Assembly (NCBI RefSeq): GCF_900101855.1
Contig: NZ_FMVC01000011.1
Location: 37,246 to 101,245, forward strand
DNA from: Flavobacterium anhuiense
Lineage (GTDB): Bacteria > Bacteroidota > Bacteroidia > Flavobacteriales > Flavobacteriaceae
Length of the DNA stretch: 64,000 nucleotides
Direction of reading: 5' to 3'
Of this stretch, positions 44,186 to 53,775 are shown piece by piece. Below the pieces are notes generated by a model. It did no database searches and had not been told where the DNA came from. It saw nothing but the letters and a program-made list of their open reading frames with translations. The position numbers and the translations under genes are program-made. Each line of letters begins with the position of its first letter. Positions within the stretch are counted from its first letter, which is position 1.

Positions 44186-44929
44186 TTAATATTGATTTGG
44201 GGAAATTTCTCCGTTGGCAATTGCTTTCGCAGCCGAAGTACCGATACGTTTTACTCCTAAACGAATCATCTCAGCCGCTTCTTCAAACGAACGGACTCCG
44301 CCGGCAGCTTTTATTGAAAGCGGCGAAGCATTTTCGAGCATCATAATTATGGCTGGAACCGTTGCTCCATTCGGAAGGTCATTTTCTGTTTTGTAAAAAC
44401 CAGTAGAAGATTTTACAAAAACCGATTCAAAATCATCTTCTTTAAAATTAGATACTACAACATGTTTTATTAAAGCAGATAACTGAATAATTTCTTTATC
44501 TGTTAAGGCTGCAACTTCAATAATCCATTTTACTGTTTTATCGTTTGCCAGTCCAATTTGTGTTCCGATCAGGATTTCTTTTTTTACTAAATCGAGATCG
44601 CCATTTTTGAATGCTTCGTAATTACATACAAAATCTAAATCATCTGCTCCGTTAGCAATGGCTTCATTTGCTTCTTTAATCTTCTCTTCTAGGCTTGACT
44701 TTCCTTCAGGAAAATCGATTACGGTTCCAACTAACAAAACAGAATTGGCTTCTACAATCATTTCTTTTGCCATTGCCACATATTCCGGGCGAATCATAAT
44801 CAGCTTGAAACCTTCTTGAATTGCTTCGGCAATTGCATTTTTGACCACAATAGTATTTTCTGCTTCCGAAAGACCAGCTTGCGATGCAGTTTTTAAATAC
44901 GTAGAGTCCAAATATTGCTTTACATTCAT
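44186..44929 (-). CDS. deoC: deoxyribose-phosphate aldolase
   Basis: Cleaves 2-deoxyribose 5-phosphate to glyceraldehyde 3-phosphate and acetaldehyde in deoxynucleoside salvage. 247 residues. Schiff-base Lys173 (FVKSSTGF), second Lys207 (IKAAGGVR) and Asp97/Asp99 (GADDLDFV) are all in place. A TACTTTTG element on minus about 27 bases upstream drives it. The remB-like gene follows at 19 bases; no functional link is evident. Confidence 0.94.
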   Translation of the reverse strand: MNVKQYLDSTYLKTASQAGLSEAENTIVVKNAIAEAIQEGFKLIMIRPEYVAMAKEMIVEANSVLLVGTVIDFPEGKSSLEEKIKEANEAIANGADDLDFVCNYEAFKNGDLDLVKKEILIGTQIGLANDKTVKWIIEVAALTDKEIIQLSALIKHVVVSNFKEDDFESVFVKSSTGFYKTENDLPNGATVPAIIMMLENASPLSIKAAGGVRSFEEAAEMIRLGVKRIGTSAAKAIANGEISPNQY

Positions 44930-44956
44930 TATGATTAAAGTTGCAGGAAATCAGCA

Positions 44957-44964
44957 CAAAAGTA
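44957..44964 (-). promoter_or_regulatory. predicted -7 element of deoC-remB
   Basis: TACTTTTG on minus, 27 bases before the deoC ATG. The start of transcription is expected near 44951, downstream of the vanZ terminator. Confidence 0.5.
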
Positions 44965-45017
44965 CATTTTATATTGAAAAAACATAGCTTTTTAACTGCT
45001 TGATTTTCTTGTAATAA

Positions 45018-45039
45018 AAAACCCACCGAAGTGGGTTTT
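45018..45039 (-). terminator. terminator of gcvH-vanZ, UUCG tetraloop
   Basis: On minus AAAACCCAC-TTCG-GTGGGTTTT with a T-run, a stem closed by the very stable C(UUCG)G tetraloop. It ends the sprA-gcvH-vanZ block before deoC. Confidence 0.88.
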
Positions 45040-45043
45040 ATAA

Positions 45044-45427
45044 TTATATTTTATCGATTTGCTTTTTAAATCCTATTGCAGAGAAAACTGCCACAACTGC
45101 TCCAAGCGCATTTGCCAAAACATCTGTAACATCTGAAGCTCTTGTAACTGTAAGAGCACTTTGGAGAATTTCGATTGTGATTCCAAAAAAGACAGAAAAT
45201 ATAAAAGAAATCAAATACGCTTTATAATCGTCTGCATCTTTTCCTTTTAATTCTTTTTTGAAAAATAAAATCCATGAAATTGTAAATCCAAAATGAAAAC
45301 AGAAATGGACAATTTTATCAATACTTGGAAAATTAACCGCTGGTATATTACTAGAATCTGTAAGACAAAAATAAGTAATGATTCCAGAGCAGATAATTGC
45401 CCAAATTAATAAGAGTTGTTTAGGCAC
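45044..45427 (-). CDS. VanZ-family membrane protein
   Basis: A 127-residue protein with four membrane segments. FPSIDKIVHFCFHFGFTISWILFF and ILQSALTVTRASDVTDVLANALGAVVAV are the two VanZ signatures (conserved 'DK..HF..F' and 'RxxDxxDxxxNxxG'). Named from a teicoplanin-resistance gene; most family members have no proven function. Overlaps the end of gcvH by 8 bases. Confidence 0.9.
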   Translation of the reverse strand: MPKQLLLIWAIICSGIITYFCLTDSSNIPAVNFPSIDKIVHFCFHFGFTISWILFFKKELKGKDADDYKAYLISFIFSVFFGITIEILQSALTVTRASDVTDVLANALGAVVAVFSAIGFKKQIDKI

Positions 45428-45800
45428 CGATTAAATTTTTATAAGCTTCATCAGACAATAAAGAATCTATTTCTGATGCATCAGCAATTTTTATTTTAAT
45501 CATCCATCCAGCTCCGTAAGGATCTGAGTTTACTGTCTCAGGAGCACTTTCTAAATCGTCATTAAAAGCAATGATTTCACCTGTTAATGGCAAGAATAAA
45601 TCAGAAACTGTTTTTACAGCCTCAACAGTTCCAAAAACCTCATCTTTTGAAAGTGTCTGATCTAAAGTTTCTACTTCAACATACACGATATCTCCTAACT
45701 CTTTTTGTGCAAAATGAGTGATTCCCACTGTTGCAACATCACCTTCGATGCTAACCCATTCGTGATCTTTTGTGTACTTTAAATTTGCTGGTATGCTCAT
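45420..45800 (-). CDS. gcvH: glycine cleavage system H protein
   Basis: Lipoylated shuttle of the glycine cleavage system. 126 residues; lipoyl site Lys63 in GTVEAVKTVSD. The N-terminal PANLKYTKDHEWV and C-terminal GAGWMIKI are standard. A TACATTTG element on minus 41 bases upstream could provide its own transcript. It lies downstream of sprA as in other Flavobacterium species. VanZ overlaps its end. Confidence 0.97.
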   Translation of the reverse strand: MSIPANLKYTKDHEWVSIEGDVATVGITHFAQKELGDIVYVEVETLDQTLSKDEVFGTVEAVKTVSDLFLPLTGEIIAFNDDLESAPETVNSDPYGAGWMIKIKIADASEIDSLLSDEAYKNLIGA

Positions 45801-45841
45801 AATAGTTGTGTTTGAAAATTGATTGTTTAAAATTTAAGCCA

Positions 45842-45849
45842 CAAATGTA
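45842..45849 (-). promoter_or_regulatory. predicted -7 element of gcvH
   Basis: TACATTTG on minus, in the 86-base gap between sprA and gcvH. No good -33. Confidence 0.4.
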
Positions 45850-45886
45850 ATAATCTTCTAATAAAATCTAGTTTAGAAACTCAAAT

Positions 45887-48800
45887 TTAATTTCCGAAAT
45901 TATAACGAAGTGTGAAACCTGATCTGATATTCGTTAAAGGGAAAGAAGTCGAAATAACTGCTTTCGAAAACGAATGGTCATAATAGAATATTGCTGTTAA
46001 GTTTTTACTGAATGCATAATCTGCCGTCAATTTCAACGTCCAGATATTCTGTCCTGCTGCCAGCTGATTATTATCGTAATCTAAATAGCGAACCAAAGTT
46101 TCGTTATTTCTATATGAAAAATCAGCTTTAATATTGATATCGCTCTTAATAATTCCAGTTGGATTATCTGCCAATCTTGATGAAATGATTACATCTTTAA
46201 AACGGTATCCTACTCCTACAACGTATTCTACTCCTCTTACTTCGGTCAATAAATTATTGTCAAAACTCATAGACAAAGCACGGTCTTTTTTAACTTCTGT
46301 CAATAATCGGAATGAATTCTTCAACTCAAAATCAACTCTAAGAAGTGGACTAAACTGTTCCACTAAGTTGACATTAGACATTATGGTTTTATTGAAGAAG
46401 TTCGTATTTACATCTTGGCCCGTTGGATTTTCATAATAATCAAAATTAGATCTAAACTGGCTAATCGTATATGATGCTCTATAATTATGCTGTAAAGAAA
46501 AACGTCTAAAATGATCTTTGAAATATTTATAGCGCATTAATCCATTATACTTCACATTCCAGTTCGGAATAGGGAAACTTCTAAAAATACCTGTTGAGCT
46601 CTTAGAAGCGTCTGCTCCAGTATAAGCCGCCATAAACGAAGGCAATAAGACAGCCTGATTACTTTTTGAGAAACCAATAGGATATCCTTCATTGGCAACA
46701 TATATTTTATAATTAGGATCTGTTTCAGCTGGAATTGGATTATTTGCATCTCCATATCTAGGAATTTCTCCACCACCATAATGCTGCTCTGCCAAACGAT
46801 TTGCAATAACCAAACGGTTGCTTCTAAAATCATCAAATGCAGACGATTCCGTTTCTGTACTTGTTGAAAAAGCCGTTTTAATTAATACGGTCGAAATAGA
46901 AAACATTCCGTACGTATATGGAGACAACGGCAAATATTCATTTGTTGCAGGATCTACACTATATTGTTCTGATGAATTTTCAGAATAAGCACGATCCATG
47001 GCCAAATCAATTTTTAAATCTGGCAGTAAATCTACGTTCGCTGTTACTTTCAAAAGCTTGTTGCTTACTTGCGTAAAGTTTTGGTTGAAATTCTGATAAC
47101 TTGTCAGCCATCCATTTTTAGCCGCTTCAAAACGCACATCATCTTGGCTACCGAAAACGAATCCTAAAGAAGGTTTAGATGTACCAAAGAAACCTACACC
47201 AGGAATGTAACCTGGTAAAACTGTTCCGCTGTTTTTGGTATAGTTAATCTGAACGTTTTTAATACTTGTCAACACTCCTATCAAACCATCATAAAACGGG
47301 TTACTGCTTGTAACTGGTTTAGCCGTGTTTACAATTTTCTCACCTGGCTTTGGCGGCGCAGCAGGTTTTGCTTTTGCTGGTTTTGAACCTGGTGTTAGAC
47401 CTAAATATTTATACAGCGTATTCATATTTAATGTCGTAGAGAAAGTGTTCGAATTTGCATTTTGAACTGTATTTCCTAAGTCCCAAGACACTCCATTTTC
47501 GTCAACATATTGCGAAAGCGCAGTTGATGATCTCTGCCAGTTATAATCGGCTGTATAAGAATAAGTCGCTTTTACAAAACTAAATATTGGAATTTTATTA
47601 ATTGGAATATCATAATTCAAAACCAATTGCTGTAAATGCTGATTTGGTATACCAATGTCAAAATAATCATCCCAGATATTAAAATCTTCTTTTGGAGTAT
47701 TATCGTCGTTCAAGAAGTTTCTAACAATATTGTTTGATGCTGCTGTATAGTTCAGTTTTAATGATTTTGTCAAATTAAATCCAAATCCATATTGGTAATT
47801 AAATGCAAAATTTCTTCTATAAAGCGGATCAAGTCCGATGCCCTGAACGTCTTCAACTTGTCTATATTGCTGACGGTTGCTTTGTCTTAAAATATTAGTA
47901 TTAAACGAGATATTTGAAGGAAGATAATTAAAGTTAAAGTCACTCAGCATTTTCCAATAATCACTTTTTTTCATGAACTGGGTTTGCTTAAACGGCACCA
48001 CCTCCTTTGGTTGGAAAGTATAAGCATAGTTTACAGCTGTATTAGATTGTTCGTCATTGTAATTTTCAACTTCATAATCATGTCTTTCTACCTGATTGTA
48101 CGATTGAGAAAAAGTAAAGTTTTCTACATCATAAACATGCGGTTTTTTCTCTGGCGCTCTATCTTTTCGTACTCCAATAAAATTGATGCTTTTACGCTTA
48201 GTGTAATCAACTGCACGTGTTCTAATATTTTCTTTTTCTGCTGGATCTGTAGTTTCTTTAATCAATTGATCTAACTTGATATCCTGATTAAATGGATCGT
48301 ATTCTGGCGTAATAACTTCTTCTCCAATTGCATAATTGAACGGAAGATTAATACCCCATTTTGGAGGCAGCAATTTTCCTAAATTTATATTGGTTACAAT
48401 GTTATACTGCTGAATATCTTCACGGTCTCTTTCGTTTGCCCCCTGTTCCAAAGAACCAAAACCAATCGTGCTCTTTTTACCAGACGCAGACAATGTCATT
48501 AAGTCGGCCATATTGGTGTCTACATTCAATAATGCAGCCATACCACCCTTGTTTTCTAAGTCTGACATACGAAGTTCGTTAAACCAAACTTCTCCCATAA
48601 TATCTTTATGATTAGCCGCACTTTTTACTCCGACCATCAAATTTCGAACTAAACCAAAGTTTGGATTTCCTTTAATACCCAATGTTAATTTACCGTCTTG
48701 GTCACCGCCTTCAACATCGGGATCTCGATCTGGATAATAAATACCATTTATATCTCTTTTTGGCGAATTGATATCGATATTCATTCCTAAAATCTTCATT

Positions 48801-51800
48801 CTTGTCAATAAAGACAAAGCTAAATCAATATTATTTTCTTCTAGCCAAACCTGATCTGCACTGATGGTACAAGATCCGCCTGTTCTTGTTACTTTTAATG
48901 GAATCTCTACCTGATAAAAGTTTTGCGTAAAGTCGTTACCAAAACGAATAAATCCGATCATTTCATCATCTAAAAGCTGAGTTTCATTTGGAAGCGATTC
49001 TGCGTGAAGGAACATTTTCAGCTTTTTGTACTGACGCATATCAACACTTACATTCTTGAAAACCGCTCTAGAATCTTGATATTCTAATCCTGTACCTCCA
49101 ATTCTAACTGCTAACGACTGCTCATTTTGATTAATGATTGTATTGTTATTGTACAATTGCTCTCTTTGAACTCCCGGCGGAATAACATAGTTTACAGGAC
49201 ATTTTGTACCGTTTTCTTGAATATTTACAGCCGCAACATCAAATTGGGTTCCATCATCATCAGGATTAGTGTCGTTTGCATCTAACGTCCCTGTGTATTT
49301 TCTCCATTCTCCTCTAACTAGATCTAAAGCTCCAAAACGAACTGTCATTTGATCATTAAATCCAGTCATAAACATACGCATGAAACGAATCGATCTAAAG
49401 TCTGTAATATTTCCGATGGTATTTTGAGGTTTAGAAACTGGAATTTTAAATTGAATCCATCTTGCATTGGTTGAACCTCCATTCGGAAGCTCTACGTTTT
49501 GAACGTCTCTAATATCTGTAATGTAATTTTCTCCAACCTGCATTCCCGGTCTCATATCAATACTGTATTCATAATACGCATTGATTGTACTCATGGTATT
49601 GTCACGATTAATATCTTCAACATCTGGAAGAGTTGTCGAACCACGGTTCGGATCATCAACACTTACTGCAGAGTTTCCTTCTGTTCCGTTGTATCTTTTA
49701 TATCGCTGTAAAACGCCTCCTTCTGTATTTAAGAAGTATTTATAGTTATCCGCCGCAGGATCTTCTTCTCCTGCATAGTTGGTATAAATCGATGCTTCTT
49801 TTGCATCTGGCAAACCGTCTAAACCGACATCTTGATTCTTACGATTGTCTGGATTGGTATCAAATGCATAAATCAGGGATTGAGATGCTGGCACGTCTCC
49901 CCAAATTGGCTGAGGGTTTACCATAATTTGATCTGGTCCTAAACCATTTTCGTATTGTTTTCTTCCGTCTTTTAAAACGTCTTCGGAAACTTCACCTAAA
50001 TTGAAATAGATTTTTCCGTTGTTAGTTGGCAATGCTTGTCCAGTACCAACATAAGGATCAAGAACCCAAAACTGAATATATTCAACATTCCCCTGCTCAA
50101 AGTTAGTAGAGTTTAGCGCACGCATAATTCCACCAAAATTGGCAGATGGATTGCCTAAAGCAAAATCAGGGTTGTTATTATATGGTCCTCTATCTGATGG
50201 ATAATAGGTTAAATCCAAAGTATTAATCACCTGAATCTGTCCTTGTGCAATATCTGTATTTGGATAAAGCTCTTTACTATAAATTCTTCTAGTTGTATTT
50301 AAAGATAAATCATCATTTGAAATTCCAGATGGTTTTGAAGTATAAAAAATCGGGTCAATACTATACCAAGACAACTTAGCACGTTTGTAACCGTACTCTA
50401 GTGTATTTGAATTAGCGTTAAAAGTGTTATCGTTAGCCGAATTAATAAATGGCGTCGAAGCCAGACTCCAAGCATAAGCAGATCTCATATCGATCGTAGT
50501 CTGAGTTCCTTCAAAATCATCAATATAAATAGTAGCCTCGCCTTCGAAATCACTTGCTTTTGGAGCGTCTGGCTTCAAAAATGCAATTTCCCCACGAATT
50601 GAAAGATGAGAAGGAACATCCGTATCTATATTTGGCAATTTATTGGCTAATCTTGTTAAAAAAGGAACTTCTGTTGAGTAATTTCCATTAAAACCAAAAA
50701 TGGTATTATTTACAGATTCTTGTCCGTAGCTTGATTTTTGAGTAAAAGGACGCTCTGTCATTTTTAAGAAAGTACCTCCAACAACAAACTTTTCAGAGAT
50801 TTTATGTTCAATATTGAATCCCATGAATCGTCTTGTCTGTTGTCCAAAAATTGAATTGTTCTCTAACGAAACCTCAATTGGAGTATTAGAAGCTTGAAGT
50901 GACGGATCTAATATCTGTACTCTTCCTAATTGATAATCGACACTATAATCTATACCTTCTACCAAAACTCGTCCTGCAGCTGTTACAACCACAGATCCTT
51001 GAGGCACGTTGAAGGCGCCAATAGGAATTCCATTACTTCCAGAAGATTTATACTTACCTCTTAATAAGAATTTGTTTTTATCGCTATCCTGCAAAGCCCC
51101 CGCCTGAGTGTTTCGATACATATTTCTAAACACATACTTTCTCTGGTTTGGGTTGTATGTACTTGGATCATTATAATTTTCACCAGTTCCTGTGTTTAAT
51201 TTTCTAAATAAAAGTTCTCCAAAAGGTTCTTTTGTCGTAAAAATAATTCGTGCGTTCTGTACATCTACAGTTACTCCTGGCACATAATCAAAGAATCCGT
51301 CTCCTCCGGTCTGCGGGTCATTATTGTAATTTAAACGGTCAAGATTAAAAACATTCAATAATGGCGTTTGATCTAATTTATCATCTGGTGCAGGATTTGG
51401 AGGGAAAGAGCTTCCTTGAACTGGCGTAATATAATTGATTGGAGATGGATCTGTATAAAGAATATTAAGTCTGAAATCTTCTTGTTTGATTTGGTAGGCT
51501 TGCGGAATTTGATAGACGTTTTTCATCATCAAGTTCCAAACCGGATTCTGTACGTTTGTCAAACTACTTTTCAGCATTTTCAAAACCAAACTCTGTGTTA
51601 TAATAGCTTGATTTCCATTATTATTTCCTGTAACTACCGTTCCATCGACACCATCACTACCAAATTCCCCAACTTGGTACACTTTTCCTCCAACCGTATA
51701 TTCAAATGCAACTGCCAAAATCTCATCATTAGCCAAGCGTTGCTGTAAAGAGATATAACCCAATTGTGGATTAAAAGTATATTCTTGCGTCGTTAATTTT

Positions 51801-53089
51801 CTAGCATTTTCTAGAACAGAATAATCTGTGCCTTCATTTGTATTCGCATTATTAAATCCAGATTTTGCGGTTACAATTTCTCTAATGTTAGAATTTAAAT
51901 AGCTTCCCGGTTTTCCAATTGCTGCAGGATCGTATTTATTATTGGTATTGTCTGTTGGAGAATCTATAGGGTTATTAAAGAAACCTGTTGGATCTGTAAT
52001 TACAACCACTTCGTCATCTGGAACTCCAGAAACCTGGCCTTCTCCTAAATCCTGAAGTGCAATAATATTTCTTAAGTTGTTATTTCCTGTTGTGATTCTG
52101 TTTTGCTTATTGGTTACCCAAACTTCAATCCTTGTAACTTGAACGCGGCTGTCGATTAATGGATAATTTTTTAGCGAAGCATCATACTTATTTCTAAAGT
52201 ATTGTGATAAGAAGAAATGTCGGTCATTATCATAATCTAAAGCAAATAAATCAAAGTTTTGCACGGTTCCGCCACCTTCTGCGACTATACTTTTGGTTTG
52301 AGACTTTTGTTCTGAGAAAACTCCAGTAACAGTTGTCTTACCAAATTGCAGCTGTGCTTTGACCCCAAATAAACTTTGCGCACCTCGAATAAGTGTACTG
52401 TTTAAAGGCATGCTGACGTTACCTACCTCAACTTTCTGAACAATGTCGTCTTCTGAAGGCGTATACGCCAGTTTAAATAAGTTCTGAAAAGCAAACGTTG
52501 ATTGTGTATCGTAGTTGGCATTTACTTCAAGACGAGTTCCAATTTTACCCATCAAACTCATACTGATCCTTTGATCAAAATCAAAAGTGAGTGAAGATCT
52601 GTTTCTTGGCGAAAATGAAGGATTATCTTGTTTGGTATATCGCAAACCCAAGTCCATTTCCACCGATCCTGTGGGTTTTACATCTATAGTATTACTCCCA
52701 AAAATACTTTCGAACAAACTCGAATTGATATAATATCTTGGCAATAAATCTTTTTTGGCAGCTTCGGCACCAGCTTTTTTGCCATCAATGGCATCTGATT
52801 TTTTTCTAAAATAATTTCGTCTAGATTCTTTTAGAACTAAATCTTCGTATTCTTTTGGCGTTAAAATTAAAGGGTAATTGATAGAAAAACCATCTACAGA
52901 AGTGGTGTAAATATAGCGATCTGTAATAGGATCGTACTTATATGCCGAAAGTACACTTGGAGGATCTTCTAGATCTATCTTACCTACTGAAAACTGAGTT
53001 TTAGTTGTATCTTGAGTTACCGGTGTAACCTGTGCACGCAAAACATTACCGCAGAGCAATACCAGCAACAAAATACAAATTTTACGCAT
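45887..53089 (-). CDS. sprA: T9SS outer membrane translocon SprA (Sov)
   Basis: A 2400-residue outer membrane protein, the protein-conducting channel of the type IX secretion system and needed for gliding. Signal peptide (to LRAQ, about 20). In known structures SprA is a 36-strand barrel; the length here fits. Visible marks: repeated GRVLVEGIDYSVDYQLGRVQILDP (about 715-740), DDFEGTQTTIDMRSAYAWSLAS (about 865-890), many TGxD and aromatic beta-strand segments, and a C-terminal GFTLRYNFGN. The start lies 25 bases after ruvA. Neighbour gcvH/vanZ conserved. A Pro/Lys-rich stretch (near 1910) lies in a loop. Confidence 0.97.
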   Translation of the reverse strand: MRKICILLLVLLCGNVLRAQVTPVTQDTTKTQFSVGKIDLEDPPSVLSAYKYDPITDRYIYTTSVDGFSINYPLILTPKEYEDLVLKESRRNYFRKKSDAIDGKKAGAEAAKKDLLPRYYINSSLFESIFGSNTIDVKPTGSVEMDLGLRYTKQDNPSFSPRNRSSLTFDFDQRISMSLMGKIGTRLEVNANYDTQSTFAFQNLFKLAYTPSEDDIVQKVEVGNVSMPLNSTLIRGAQSLFGVKAQLQFGKTTVTGVFSEQKSQTKSIVAEGGGTVQNFDLFALDYDNDRHFFLSQYFRNKYDASLKNYPLIDSRVQVTRIEVWVTNKQNRITTGNNNLRNIIALQDLGEGQVSGVPDDEVVVITDPTGFFNNPIDSPTDNTNNKYDPAAIGKPGSYLNSNIREIVTAKSGFNNANTNEGTDYSVLENARKLTTQEYTFNPQLGYISLQQRLANDEILAVAFEYTVGGKVYQVGEFGSDGVDGTVVTGNNNGNQAIITQSLVLKMLKSSLTNVQNPVWNLMMKNVYQIPQAYQIKQEDFRLNILYTDPSPINYITPVQGSSFPPNPAPDDKLDQTPLLNVFNLDRLNYNNDPQTGGDGFFDYVPGVTVDVQNARIIFTTKEPFGELLFRKLNTGTGENYNDPSTYNPNQRKYVFRNMYRNTQAGALQDSDKNKFLLRGKYKSSGSNGIPIGAFNVPQGSVVVTAAGRVLVEGIDYSVDYQLGRVQILDPSLQASNTPIEVSLENNSIFGQQTRRFMGFNIEHKISEKFVVGGTFLKMTERPFTQKSSYGQESVNNTIFGFNGNYSTEVPFLTRLANKLPNIDTDVPSHLSIRGEIAFLKPDAPKASDFEGEATIYIDDFEGTQTTIDMRSAYAWSLASTPFINSANDNTFNANSNTLEYGYKRAKLSWYSIDPIFYTSKPSGISNDDLSLNTTRRIYSKELYPNTDIAQGQIQVINTLDLTYYPSDRGPYNNNPDFALGNPSANFGGIMRALNSTNFEQGNVEYIQFWVLDPYVGTGQALPTNNGKIYFNLGEVSEDVLKDGRKQYENGLGPDQIMVNPQPIWGDVPASQSLIYAFDTNPDNRKNQDVGLDGLPDAKEASIYTNYAGEEDPAADNYKYFLNTEGGVLQRYKRYNGTEGNSAVSVDDPNRGSTTLPDVEDINRDNTMSTINAYYEYSIDMRPGMQVGENYITDIRDVQNVELPNGGSTNARWIQFKIPVSKPQNTIGNITDFRSIRFMRMFMTGFNDQMTVRFGALDLVRGEWRKYTGTLDANDTNPDDDGTQFDVAAVNIQENGTKCPVNYVIPPGVQREQLYNNNTIINQNEQSLAVRIGGTGLEYQDSRAVFKNVSVDMRQYKKLKMFLHAESLPNETQLLDDEMIGFIRFGNDFTQNFYQVEIPLKVTRTGGSCTISADQVWLEENNIDLALSLLTRMKILGMNIDINSPKRDINGIYYPDRDPDVEGGDQDGKLTLGIKGNPNFGLVRNLMVGVKSAANHKDIMGEVWFNELRMSDLENKGGMAALLNVDTNMADLMTLSASGKKSTIGFGSLEQGANERDREDIQQYNIVTNINLGKLLPPKWGINLPFNYAIGEEVITPEYDPFNQDIKLDQLIKETTDPAEKENIRTRAVDYTKRKSINFIGVRKDRAPEKKPHVYDVENFTFSQSYNQVERHDYEVENYNDEQSNTAVNYAYTFQPKEVVPFKQTQFMKKSDYWKMLSDFNFNYLPSNISFNTNILRQSNRQQYRQVEDVQGIGLDPLYRRNFAFNYQYGFGFNLTKSLKLNYTAASNNIVRNFLNDDNTPKEDFNIWDDYFDIGIPNQHLQQLVLNYDIPINKIPIFSFVKATYSYTADYNWQRSSTALSQYVDENGVSWDLGNTVQNANSNTFSTTLNMNTLYKYLGLTPGSKPAKAKPAAPPKPGEKIVNTAKPVTSSNPFYDGLIGVLTSIKNVQINYTKNSGTVLPGYIPGVGFFGTSKPSLGFVFGSQDDVRFEAAKNGWLTSYQNFNQNFTQVSNKLLKVTANVDLLPDLKIDLAMDRAYSENSSEQYSVDPATNEYLPLSPYTYGMFSISTVLIKTAFSTSTETESSAFDDFRSNRLVIANRLAEQHYGGGEIPRYGDANNPIPAETDPNYKIYVANEGYPIGFSKSNQAVLLPSFMAAYTGADASKSSTGIFRSFPIPNWNVKYNGLMRYKYFKDHFRRFSLQHNYRASYTISQFRSNFDYYENPTGQDVNTNFFNKTIMSNVNLVEQFSPLLRVDFELKNSFRLLTEVKKDRALSMSFDNNLLTEVRGVEYVVGVGYRFKDVIISSRLADNPTGIIKSDINIKADFSYRNNETLVRYLDYDNNQLAAGQNIWTLKLTADYAFSKNLTAIFYYDHSFSKAVISTSFPLTNIRSGFTLRYNFGN

Positions 53090-53114
53090 AGAATTCTTTT
53101 ATATAAAATGAAAA

Positions 53115-53696
53115 TTATAAGCTTTTTAAAGCCTTTTTGATAATTGTTTCAGCAGTAGCTTCAGGATCTTCTTTTACGATTCTTTCTACCACTTTTTCAG
53201 AAGCTTTTCGCACAAAACCTAGAACTTCTAGAGCAGATAACGCTTCATCTCGATTTCTATTGTTTTGAACAGCAAAAACTTCATCTATATCATACAATTT
53301 AACAACTTTTTCCTTTAAATCAAGTATAACCCTTTGTGCTGTTTTGTTTCCAATCCCTTTGATAGACTGAATTATACCTACATCTCCAGATGCAATGGCA
53401 TTTATAATTTGCTTTGGCTCTATAGACGAAAGCATTGTTCTTGCGATTCCAGCTCCGATTCCTGAAACAGAAATCAGCATCCTGAAAATTTCACGCTCGG
53501 TTTTTTCGGCAAAACCATATAAAGTATGCGCATCTTCCTTAATTTGAAGATGCGTATACAATTTTATATTTTCAGAATTTGGAATTAAAGAGAAGGTATG
53601 CAGCGATATATTCACCTGATAACCAACTCCTCCACAATCAATTACAACCTCTGTAGGATTCTTTTCTACTAATCTCCCCTGCAAATGTGCTATCAT
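53115..53696 (-). CDS. ruvA: Holliday junction branch migration protein RuvA
   Basis: Binds Holliday junctions and brings RuvB to them. 193 residues. OB-fold N-domain (1-65), two helix-hairpin-helix motifs (SVSGIGAGIARTML and IKGIGNKTAQRVILDLKEKV), and a C-terminal RuvB-binding domain (about 145-193, DEALSALEVLGF). It precedes sprA by 25 bases and probably shares a transcript with it. Confidence 0.97.
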   Translation of the reverse strand: MIAHLQGRLVEKNPTEVVIDCGGVGYQVNISLHTFSLIPNSENIKLYTHLQIKEDAHTLYGFAEKTEREIFRMLISVSGIGAGIARTMLSSIEPKQIINAIASGDVGIIQSIKGIGNKTAQRVILDLKEKVVKLYDIDEVFAVQNNRNRDEALSALEVLGFVRKASEKVVERIVKEDPEATAETIIKKALKSL

Positions 53697-53715
53697 AAAT
53701 ATAGTTTATTAGTAT

Positions 53716-53750
53716 CAAATATAACAAAAATGCCATAAAACTACGACAAA
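53716..53750 (-). promoter_or_regulatory. predicted promoter of ruvA-sprA
   Basis: On minus, TATATTTG (53716-53723) with TTTG at 53747-53750, spacer 23. Transcription expected near 53711, 15 bases before the ruvA ATG. Confidence 0.6.
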
Positions 53751-53775
53751 TTTGTTCAATCCTTGTAAGAACGTT

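Noticed and set aside
44706..45026. Minus-strand open frame of 106 codons over the deoC start and its promoter
   Set aside because: It lies out of frame over deoC, is rich in Cys and Arg, and has no recognisable domain; deoC itself is certain.
48361..49926. Plus-strand open frames opposite sprA
   Set aside because: They are antisense shadows of a well-supported 2400-residue gene and show no domain.
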